A stretch of DNA of 64,000 nucleotides from Desulfobacter vibrioformis DSM 8776 (GTDB lineage: Bacteria > Desulfobacterota > Desulfobacteria > Desulfobacterales > Desulfobacteraceae), in NCBI RefSeq assembly GCF_000745975.1, contig NZ_JQKJ01000014.1, positions 1 through 64,000 on the forward strand, given 5' to 3'. Shown piece after piece: positions 7,046-13,665 of the stretch. The notes beneath the pieces were generated by a model. It saw only the letters and a list, made by a program, of their open reading frames with translations. It ran no database searches and was not told the DNA's origin. How positions within the stretch are numbered: the first letter of the stretch is position 1; each line of letters starts with the position of its first letter. The position numbers and the translations under genes were made by a program.

Positions 7046-7774
7046 TTACCAGGGCCAGATATTATCAATTATCCGTGTGCCCCAGCCCGGTTTCTGTTTG
7101 TCGGCAAGGGCCCCCTTGCCGTAATATTCAATGCGTGAATCAGCAAGGGACGTGGATTCCACCCGATTGTCCGAATCAATATCATTGGGACGTACAATTC
7201 CTGATACCATGATGTACTGAACCTCATTATCCACTTTCATGGCCCTGCGTCCGAAAATGCTTAAGTTACCGTTGGGCATGACCTCCGTGACCCGGGCCGC
7301 AACAGAGGCCGTTACCTTACCGGACCGGTCACTTGTGGCTTCTCCTTTGGTGGAATTTTCAAAACTGGTGTCAATGAGGTTGCCGCCACCAGAACCGCCA
7401 CCAAGATGGGTCACTTTTCCAAGAGCATTGAACGTAGGCACCCCCACCGACATACTGGTTGTCCGAGCACCCTCGGAATTTACCTCCATTGCCGAAGAGG
7501 CGTTCTCCACAATATCCACGATCACCGTATCTCCAACATAAGCAGCCTTGGTGTCATCCAGAAGGAATCTGTTCTGTGCGGTCCAAAGAGAACCTTCCGC
7601 AGGCTTTGCCATGGTATATTCAGGCTGCACGGCAGGTTCAGGCATTGCGTCCTGGGGCACAACGCTTAAGGCCGGCTCCCCGCCACTGGACAGACAACCG
7701 GTAAAAGTCCCGACCATAAAAATCAGTAAAAATGCCAGACACCCATTGAGTAATTTTTTTTGAATTGACCACAT
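7046..7774 (-). CDS. flgH: Flagellar L-ring lipoprotein FlgH
   Basis: Outer-membrane lipoprotein of the L ring. The N-terminus has a lipoprotein signal with lipobox FTGC (Cys near residue 27). Core motifs are visible: SLWTAQNRFLLDDTKAAYVG, GDTVIVDIVENASSA, GNLSIFGRRAMKVDNEVQYI and SGIVRPNDID. 242 residues, typical. It lies between flgA (15 bp) and flgI (27 bp) in the same unit. Confidence 0.97.
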   Translation of the reverse strand: MWSIQKKLLNGCLAFLLIFMVGTFTGCLSSGGEPALSVVPQDAMPEPAVQPEYTMAKPAEGSLWTAQNRFLLDDTKAAYVGDTVIVDIVENASSAMEVNSEGARTTSMSVGVPTFNALGKVTHLGGGSGGGNLIDTSFENSTKGEATSDRSGKVTASVAARVTEVMPNGNLSIFGRRAMKVDNEVQYIMVSGIVRPNDIDSDNRVESTSLADSRIEYYGKGALADKQKPGWGTRIIDNIWPW

Positions 7775-7789
7775 TCCAAACCTCCAAGC

Positions 7790-8803
7790 TTAAAAAACGA
7801 CCTCCACGGTGCCGTCTGCTGTAACAAGACCGCGCACCAGTTTCCCCGATGTTAAATTTTGCACTGTCACAGACTGCCCCGGATAGCCATCTTCCTTGCA
7901 CACCCCTAAAGTCACAATGGATAAACGATCCTTTTGGGCCACCAGCTTTATCACGGCCCCTTTTTCAATGGCGGGAGCCTGTCTGAATTCATCCCGGGTC
8001 ACACATTCCCCTTTGTCAATGGTCCGGGTGATCACCATGCCGCTGACCTGGTCAACCGAAGTCATTACATCCGGCTGCAGTCCGAACACGTCCATATCCC
8101 GCAGGGTGACATCAGCCGGTGTAATGATCTGTCCTCTTTCCAGGCGTATTGCCGCAACAACTACGGGTTTGATCTGTGAAAGACGCCCTGTGACAGTCAA
8201 CCGGCCCTCTTTGACGCCGTCCACCCAGACTTCGGCATGAACGGACAGGCGGCCATTGTCTGAAGGCGTATAGCGTTTGTCAAACACCAGGGATAAATTG
8301 CCCTGGGGATAGGGTTCAATCCCCCGAACATTGAAAGCCTTTACTTTGAATCCGTCCTTGGGAAAAAAACCGGACAAAAAATGTCCAAGCGCAGTCTCCA
8401 CCCGATACGGGTCAAGCTCCTGGCTGGCACGTTTAACAAACACCCGTTCAGGTACCTGAATATTAATGTCATTATCATTAAGGCCCATGGCATTTATGGC
8501 CGCTGTAATCCGGTTGCCTGAAAGCTGTTTCATCCTCCCGGCCCGGGGTGATTTTCCAAGATCAACACGCGCCAGTTCCGCCTTGAAAAAATCAGGTGCG
8601 GTTATCCTTGCGACCTCTCCTAAATAAATGACAGGGCTTGTAATTTCTGATGTCCGGGCAACGTCAATAACAATTTTCCCCGGTGTAGCAGCCAATACCG
8701 GCAGGCTGAAAATAAGCATGCAGACAAGACAATACGCGACCATAAGAGATTTCTTGTTTCTTGTTTCATATAAAATTGCCCAGGCATTCATGGCTTTATC
8801 CAT
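7790..8803 (-). CDS. flgA: P-ring assembly chaperone FlgA (SAF domain)
   Basis: Periplasmic chaperone that helps FlgI form the P ring. The N-terminal hydrophobic stretch MVAYCLVCMLIFSLPVLA is a Sec signal, here preceded by about 20 extra residues. The C-terminal half has the SAF-type segment AIRLERGQIITPADVTLRDM, then GMVITRTIDKGECVTRDEF and a final KLVRGLVTADGTVEVVF. 337 residues, longer than the enterobacterial protein but usual for this phylum. A shorter start at a later Met is possible. Confidence 0.94.
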   Translation of the reverse strand: MDKAMNAWAILYETRNKKSLMVAYCLVCMLIFSLPVLAATPGKIVIDVARTSEITSPVIYLGEVARITAPDFFKAELARVDLGKSPRAGRMKQLSGNRITAAINAMGLNDNDINIQVPERVFVKRASQELDPYRVETALGHFLSGFFPKDGFKVKAFNVRGIEPYPQGNLSLVFDKRYTPSDNGRLSVHAEVWVDGVKEGRLTVTGRLSQIKPVVVAAIRLERGQIITPADVTLRDMDVFGLQPDVMTSVDQVSGMVITRTIDKGECVTRDEFRQAPAIEKGAVIKLVAQKDRLSIVTLGVCKEDGYPGQSVTVQNLTSGKLVRGLVTADGTVEVVF

Positions 8804-8812
8804 TCAAGAGTA

Positions 8813-9595
8813 TTAAGATTTCAACTGAACCGCCGTTGCCAGCATATTATCGGCAGTGGTGATGGACTTTGAATTGGCCTCATAGGTACGCTGGCCTGAA
8901 ATCATACTGACCATCTCCTCAACAACATCCACATTGGAATTTTCAATATAATAATTTAACACGGTCCCGGCCCCGTTCTCTCCCGGCGTATTTTCCTGGG
9001 GTACGCCCGAACCTTCGGTTTCCCTGAACAGGTTGCCACCCACGGCATATAGTCCGGCGGGATTGATAAAGGTGGTGACAAGGACCTGCTCTGTGGCCAG
9101 AATGGTATCATCGCCGGCAAACACAGTCAGGGTCCCGTCATTGTCCAGGGTAATCGTAACCCCCTCCGCAGGGATGGCAATCTCGGGCTGAAGGCGGTCC
9201 CCTGCCTGGGACGTAATATATCCCTCGCTGTCCAGGGAAAAATCCCCGGCCCGGGTATACATATCCTCGTCCCCGTGCAAAACCCTGAAAAACCCCTCGC
9301 CCTGGATGGCAAAATCCAGATTATTATCGGTCTGGATATAATCGCCCTGGGTGAATATTTTCTGAATACCTGCCGTATTCACCCCCATGCCCACCTGGAT
9401 TCCCGTTGGCACCTGCCCTCCACCAGGCGTTGTCTGTCCTGCGACCCGCTGGGTCATATACATTAAATCCTCGAATGCTGCCCGGGATTTTTTAAACCCG
9501 GTGGTGGAAGAGTTTGCCAGGTTATTGGCGGTAACGCCAATCTGAGTATCCTGGGCCATCATTCCCGTAGCTGCTGACCAAAGTGCCCGTATCAT
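8813..9595 (-). CDS. flgG: Distal rod protein FlgG
   Basis: Forms the distal rod. It starts MIRALWSAATGMMAQ with the rod/hook family motif TANNLANSSTTGFKKSRA, a central GEGFFRVLHGD and a C-terminal MSMISGQRTYEANSKSITTA, the conserved helix used in the coiled-coil core. 260 residues, exactly the family length. It follows flgF by 12 bp and precedes flgA by 9 bp. Confidence 0.98.
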   Translation of the reverse strand: MIRALWSAATGMMAQDTQIGVTANNLANSSTTGFKKSRAAFEDLMYMTQRVAGQTTPGGGQVPTGIQVGMGVNTAGIQKIFTQGDYIQTDNNLDFAIQGEGFFRVLHGDEDMYTRAGDFSLDSEGYITSQAGDRLQPEIAIPAEGVTITLDNDGTLTVFAGDDTILATEQVLVTTFINPAGLYAVGGNLFRETEGSGVPQENTPGENGAGTVLNYYIENSNVDVVEEMVSMISGQRTYEANSKSITTADNMLATAVQLKS

Positions 9596-9607
9596 AAATT
9601 TACTCCT

Positions 9608-10300
9608 TTACGTAAACAGCCCTACGTCATTAATTGCCTTTGAATCAATTTCATCAAATGTCTTCATAGACTTGGTGTAAGTTTCAAACATCCGCTGATA
9701 ATCAATCATTTTCGCCATTTCCTCCACGGCCTGAACATTGGCCTGCTCAAGGGAACCAGCTTCAACCCTGACATTTTCAAGGGGAACTTCATCTGCCGTA
9801 TTTCCGGTATAAACAAGCAGATTATCACCGGTTTTCTCAAGAGCTTTCATATTTTCAAAAGAGACCACGTCAAGGGTATCCAGAATCTCATTATTCAAAA
9901 AAATCTGCCCGGATTCATCAATATTAATGCTTGTATTGGGCTCCATCGTATCAATAAAAATGGCTCCGCCCTGCCCCATGACCGGATTCCCGCTTTTATC
10001 CACAAGAATGCCTTCACTGCTCAAAGAAAAATTGCCGTTCCGTGTGTATTTGATGCCGTCCGGGGTTTCGACTTTGAAAAGGCCCTGGGGTCCCAGGGCC
10101 ACATCCAGGGGATTATCGGTTTTTACCACATCCCCCTGGCTGAAATCCTGGTCCACCCGGGCCCTGAACGCCTTGTCAAAACTGACAATATCCTTTTTAT
10201 ACCCAATGGTGGATGCATTGGCCAGGTTATTGGAGACAGCTTCAAGTTTTCGTTCCTGCCTTAACCCGCCCTGGGTCGGTCGCGTCATTTCAAGAATCAT
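9608..10300 (-). CDS. flgF: Proximal rod protein FlgF
   Basis: Rod protein related to FlgG. It contains SNNLANASTIGYKKDIVS, LGPQGLFKVETPDG, TRNGNFSLSSEG and the C-terminal MAKMIDYQRMFETYTKSMKT. 230 residues. The N-terminus MILEMTRPTQGGLRQE departs from the usual MxxGLYxAASGM pattern. It is the first gene of the flgF-G-A-H-I-J unit and lies about 80 bp downstream of a perfect sigma54 promoter. Confidence 0.93.
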   Translation of the reverse strand: MILEMTRPTQGGLRQERKLEAVSNNLANASTIGYKKDIVSFDKAFRARVDQDFSQGDVVKTDNPLDVALGPQGLFKVETPDGIKYTRNGNFSLSSEGILVDKSGNPVMGQGGAIFIDTMEPNTSINIDESGQIFLNNEILDTLDVVSFENMKALEKTGDNLLVYTGNTADEVPLENVRVEAGSLEQANVQAVEEMAKMIDYQRMFETYTKSMKTFDEIDSKAINDVGLFT

Positions 10301-10670
10301 AGGGCAGTTTACTCCTTTGCAAAAATTTCCGGTGTTCTGCCGGCATTGACCGGTTTAATTCCAGCCATGTCCACACTCTATGCAAATGAGGTGCCATACT
10401 TTCCTTCAATGAAGCTCTGGATCTGGACAAATCCATTTTTAAAAGACTTTTTTATCTTTTAAGTATATTATGTGAAAAAAAACGATTTAACTTTTAAAAT
10501 AATGTGCCAAAAGGCCGACACTTGAGACAGCCGGATTTGACGCACCCAGAAATTTTTTCCCACCGGTTTGGGATTGATTTCAAAAAAATACCCTTGCATC
10601 CTGACCCGTTTAGGTATAAAGCAAAACCGCATTCATTGATGATGTAAAAAGAAGAATAAAAAGGAAATTT
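10301..10670. other. Intergenic region between divergent flgF and the zinc-ribbon gene
   Basis: 370 bp without a credible gene. It holds the sigma54 promoter of flgF. For the plus-strand gene, TTGCAT near 10,594 and TATAAA near 10,615 form a weak promoter-like pair with only a 15-bp spacer. The middle is AT-rich, with a T-rich run near 10,450. Nothing else was recognised. Confidence 0.5.
10381..10396 (-). promoter_or_regulatory. Sigma54 promoter for the flgF operon
   Basis: On the minus strand TGGCAC-CTCAT-TTGCA, a full match to the -24/-12 consensus with correct spacing. flgF starts 81 bp downstream. This is the best sigma54 site in the window. Confidence 0.9.
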
Positions 10671-10928
10671 ATGACTGACTACGGCGATTACCCTGACCCA
10701 AAGCATATCTCTTCCGAGCACCCTGCCGGGAAAGACACGTCCCAAACAGATTCCTTTCAACACCCGTCCGATCCGGATGGAAACCCGGTGACGCATGAAG
10801 AAAAAGCGTTTAAAGATTATTTTTGCCCGTTTTGCGGCCACAGATTATTCCGGGGCAAGGTCCGGGATTTCAGAATGGTCTGCCATGAATGCAACCGGCT
10901 TGTTGACAGTAAAAAGCTTGAAGAATAA
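10671..10928 (+). CDS. Small zinc-ribbon protein, function unknown
   Basis: 85 residues. The first 45 are polar, rich in D, P, H and S. Residues 50-76 form a zinc ribbon with ligands C52, C55, C71 and C74 (YFCPFCGHRLF then MVCHECNRLV). AAGGAAATTT before ATG 10,671 is a good ribosome binding site. It is one of very few plus-strand genes inside the minus-strand flagellar locus and is divergent from flgF and convergent with flhX. It resembles short Com-like or rubredoxin-like ribbons, but no family was identified and a flagellar role is only suggested by position. Confidence 0.72.
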   Translation: MTDYGDYPDPKHISSEHPAGKDTSQTDSFQHPSDPDGNPVTHEEKAFKDYFCPFCGHRLFRGKVRDFRMVCHECNRLVDSKKLEE

Positions 10929-10943
10929 CAATTCTGGACAACA

Positions 10944-11219
10944 TCAGGATTTCTTGTCCGCATTGATCCCATAAACAAAAGCGAGAAGTTCGGCCACTGC
11001 CACGTATATTTCAGCCGGAACTTCCTGGTTAATGTCGAGGGATGCCAGAACCTCCACCAGATCCGGATCGTCCTTTACCGGCACCCCATGGGCCAATGCC
11101 AGGGCAATGATATTTTCAGCCACCTTTCCCTGGCCTTTGGCAGTTACCTTCGGTGCAGCATCCTTAACCCTTTCATATTTCAGGGCAATTGCTTTTTTTC
11201 TTTTGTCTTTAGGTGCCAT
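10944..11219 (-). CDS. FlhB C-terminal homologue (FlhX/YlqH-type)
   Basis: About 91 residues matching only the cytoplasmic C-terminal half of FlhB after the autocleavage site: KAIALKYERVKDAAPKVTAK, ENIIALALAHGVPVKDDPDL and EVPAEIYVAVAELLAFVYG. There are no membrane segments and no NPTH. Such stand-alone proteins can replace or compete with FlhB-C at the export gate in some bacteria. The full FlhB (20,574-21,650) in this window ends with the very similar QAVAELLAYVYGLKNG. The start is ATG 11,219; an in-frame TTG at 11,225 overlaps the upstream stop. Translation is probably coupled to the FliK-like gene. Confidence 0.88.
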   Translation of the reverse strand: MAPKDKRKKAIALKYERVKDAAPKVTAKGQGKVAENIIALALAHGVPVKDDPDLVEVLASLDINQEVPAEIYVAVAELLAFVYGINADKKS

Positions 11220-11221
11220 GG

Positions 11222-12754
11222 TCAAACCACAATACTCAGACCCTGCATGTTATCGGGCGCTTTCATGGAAAGCATCAAACTGGCCGGGGCAATCTGTTCT
11301 GGCCGGGCCACCTGGCAATCGATGTTTCCGGCCTGATATCCGATCCCGGACAGACGCTGTCTCAAATCTGAAATTTTGGAGGTAAGATAATCACAGGTTA
11401 CCTGATTTTCCAGAAGGAACCGGCCGATAATGGTTTTATCCAGAATGGAAAAATCCGCCCGTAAAGGGCCAAGGGCGGTCATGTTTAATAAAAAGGAAAT
11501 GCTGAGCATTTTTTTTTTTGTATTTGCTGTGCCCGCCTTTCCCATGTCCACCATGAGCTGGCCAAAATCAAAGCCATCCTCCCGCCAGACAGGAAAAGGC
11601 AGCAGAAAACGTGCGCCATCCTGATTTGGTCCGCTATCCCCTGATTTGACATTTAACTGGGCAAAGCTATCCAACGCATCTGCGATATGTTTAAATACAG
11701 AAGCCTTACCCGGGTCACTTTCCGCGGTGGAAAGGGACAAAGAGGCGGCTTTCAGGTCCTGACCCGCCAGCTGTTTGATCACATGCGAAACCGCTTTTTT
11801 ATCCGAGGCATTTTCGAGACCGGCTGCCAGTTTTTTTTCAAAACCCAAGCCCATATTCTCTATGATTTTAGGCAGGAACTGGTCATCCCGAACATCGGAT
11901 TTCAGGGCAAGTCCCATAAGGATATCATTCAGTATTGGTTCCCGGATCTGGCTAAGTTCACTCAAACCCTGGAAAATCTTTGCCAGGGAAAAGGATTGAA
12001 AAGCGCTTTCCGTCCCGGGAAAAGGGTTTGAATCCGGTAAGGTGGCCGGAACCGAAGCCATCAGTCCCCCGGCATTCACTACAGGTCCTCTGGCGGAATC
12101 AATGGCAGACCCCATGGTGGGATCAATGACAGGCCCTCTGGTTGAATTAATACCGGAACCTGCCGGATCAGTGGATGCAGGCCCAGACAGGGCAGAAACC
12201 GGCTTTAGCACAATACCGTCCTGGGAACGGATAACCTTCATGGGGATATTCATGCCCCGGGCCAAAGGGAGCTGGGAGGAAACAGTCAGTTTCTGACCCC
12301 CCACAAGCAATTGGACCCGGTTCTGGGATGTAACTTCAAGAACTTTTGCCGCCACTGTCTGCCCGGGTTTTATACCTGATTCGGACAATGTCGAAGCCTT
12401 CTGTTTTCCGGGAAGAATTTTAAGCGCAGCATCCGTGTCGGGGGAAGACAGAATCGTAGACGAAACCAATTTAAGAACCGGACCTTCCCGGGTGGCAACG
12501 ACTGTCAACGTCAGCGACATGCCCGGCTTTAATGGCCGCTGGGTTGAAACCTCAACTTTCTGACCGGCCAGCAAAGGTTTACCTGGTTCATTTTTTTCGG
12601 ATAAAAGCAGTTGAACACGATTTTCGGATTTAACATCAAGCACCTTTGCATCAATAATCCGGCCGGGCTTTAAATTAATGGCGTCTGACAGTCCGGATTG
12701 TTCCGGATTATCGCCGATAATTTTCAGGGAAGTTAAGGACTGGCTGGGAATCAT
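11222..12754 (-). CDS. Second FliK-like protein (flagellar hook-length control family)
   Basis: 510 residues. The first 180 hold two copies of a beta-rich module (KVLDVKSENRVQLLLSEK and KVLEVTSQNRVQLLVGGQ, each followed by a PLKPGM/PLARGM turn). Residues about 190-240 are a degenerate SAxDSARGPV-type repeat. The C-terminal 130 residues resemble the FliK C-terminal domain: LLNMTALGPLRADFSILDKT, IIGRFLLENQ and LTSKISDLRQRLSGIGYQ. A dedicated fliK lies at 26,209-28,554, so this is an additional member of the type usually found next to flhX. It overlaps the DUF2802-like gene upstream by 4 bp. The function, perhaps a ruler or secretion substrate, is inferred. Confidence 0.72.
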   Translation of the reverse strand: MIPSQSLTSLKIIGDNPEQSGLSDAINLKPGRIIDAKVLDVKSENRVQLLLSEKNEPGKPLLAGQKVEVSTQRPLKPGMSLTLTVVATREGPVLKLVSSTILSSPDTDAALKILPGKQKASTLSESGIKPGQTVAAKVLEVTSQNRVQLLVGGQKLTVSSQLPLARGMNIPMKVIRSQDGIVLKPVSALSGPASTDPAGSGINSTRGPVIDPTMGSAIDSARGPVVNAGGLMASVPATLPDSNPFPGTESAFQSFSLAKIFQGLSELSQIREPILNDILMGLALKSDVRDDQFLPKIIENMGLGFEKKLAAGLENASDKKAVSHVIKQLAGQDLKAASLSLSTAESDPGKASVFKHIADALDSFAQLNVKSGDSGPNQDGARFLLPFPVWREDGFDFGQLMVDMGKAGTANTKKKMLSISFLLNMTALGPLRADFSILDKTIIGRFLLENQVTCDYLTSKISDLRQRLSGIGYQAGNIDCQVARPEQIAPASLMLSMKAPDNMQGLSIVV

Positions 12755-13350
12755 CTGGATTTCTCCATTGCAATAAACTTTTCCTTAAGCCCAATGACAA
12801 GCGCAACCTCTCCTTTGGGTATGGAAAGTCTTTCTGCAATAGTGTCAACATCCATCTTCTGATAGTAAAGATCTATGATCCGCTGCTGCTGATCAAGGAC
12901 ATCTGTTTCTTTGTGAAATAATTCAGCCCCCCTTTTAGGCAAAGCATTCAGCAAAACATTATGCTGATTTTCAAGCTGACTGTACAGGGTGTTGGCCCGG
13001 GACAAAAGCAGATTAATACTGATCATTTTCGAATCAAGGGACTGATCAAGTTTCCGGGTCAGTATCTGTTTCTCCTGTATCAGCCGCTCAAACTCCATGG
13101 CCGCATCCTTTGAGGCTTCCAAAATGGGTTCGATCATCTCAGCAGTTTCAGTCAAGACCTGCCTGGCCACAACCTGGGCTTTTTCACGGGTCTGGGCGGA
13201 AATGTCGCCAGGGTCAGTTCCCGGCATGGGGGTCGGACTGCGTTGAAGCCGATTGGCCCGCCGGATAAAAAGAAACAGCAGAAAGATTAAAAACAGATCA
13301 ATAATAAGTGAGAGGACAACAAGAAACTCCGTGGGAACCTTCAGCATCAT
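12751..13350 (-). CDS. DUF2802/SwrB-like membrane-anchored protein
   Basis: 199 residues. The N-terminus is one membrane helix (residues about 7-30, FLVVLSLIIDLFLIFLLFLF). It is followed by a Pro-rich linker, a long coiled coil rich in E/Q/L, and a C-terminal helix-turn-helix-like segment YYQKMDVDTIAERLSIPKGE. This arrangement (single anchor, coil, small HTH) is shared by DUF2802 proteins and by SwrB of Bacillus, which promotes activation of the export gate. Overlaps of 4 bp with both neighbours place it firmly in the flagellar unit. The exact family name is from memory. Confidence 0.7.
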   Translation of the reverse strand: MMLKVPTEFLVVLSLIIDLFLIFLLFLFIRRANRLQRSPTPMPGTDPGDISAQTREKAQVVARQVLTETAEMIEPILEASKDAAMEFERLIQEKQILTRKLDQSLDSKMISINLLLSRANTLYSQLENQHNVLLNALPKRGAELFHKETDVLDQQQRIIDLYYQKMDVDTIAERLSIPKGEVALVIGLKEKFIAMEKSR

Positions 13351-13649
13351 GCAGTGGTATCTATAAGCCAGCCCGGGCCATCCGGGTCTGGCGGCACATC
13401 GTCTTTGGGATTCTGTTTTTTGGCACCTTTGGCCTTACGGGTCGTTTGCCGCTTTTCTTTCTCTTTTTCCTGTTTCAAAGAGAGTGTTTCTTCGCTTTCC
13501 TGAACCGTTGTATTTTCCACTATCTGCTGATTCTGATGCTGCACAGCTGCCTGATCAGGATCCGGTTTTGGGGAGTGGATCTGGTGGCTCAATTCCTGGG
13601 CAATACCGGATTGCTGAAAAATCTGGTTATGTCCATGGACTGTGGTCAT
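13347..13649 (-). CDS. Small hypothetical protein in flagellar operon
   Basis: 100 residues, hydrophilic and probably disordered. It has Gln/His-rich N-terminal segments, a run KQEKEKEKRQTTRKAKGAKK and an ending PDPDGPGWLIDTTA. There are no membrane or catalytic motifs. The stop overlaps the start of the DUF2802-like gene by 4 bp, and the start is 16 bp after the FliL-like repeat gene, so it is co-expressed with them. Short proteins with a basic, Gln-rich body and a hydrophobic ending recur here in related flagellar clusters, but their role is unknown to me. Confidence 0.65.
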   Translation of the reverse strand: MTTVHGHNQIFQQSGIAQELSHQIHSPKPDPDQAAVQHQNQQIVENTTVQESEETLSLKQEKEKEKRQTTRKAKGAKKQNPKDDVPPDPDGPGWLIDTTA

Positions 13650-13665
13650 TGATTCCCCATATCAG

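Noticed and set aside
10494-10841. 115-codon minus-strand frame opposite the zinc-ribbon gene
   Set aside because: Its translation is arginine/cysteine/phenylalanine-rich in the manner of an antisense shadow; the plus-strand gene has a good ribosome binding site and a clear motif.
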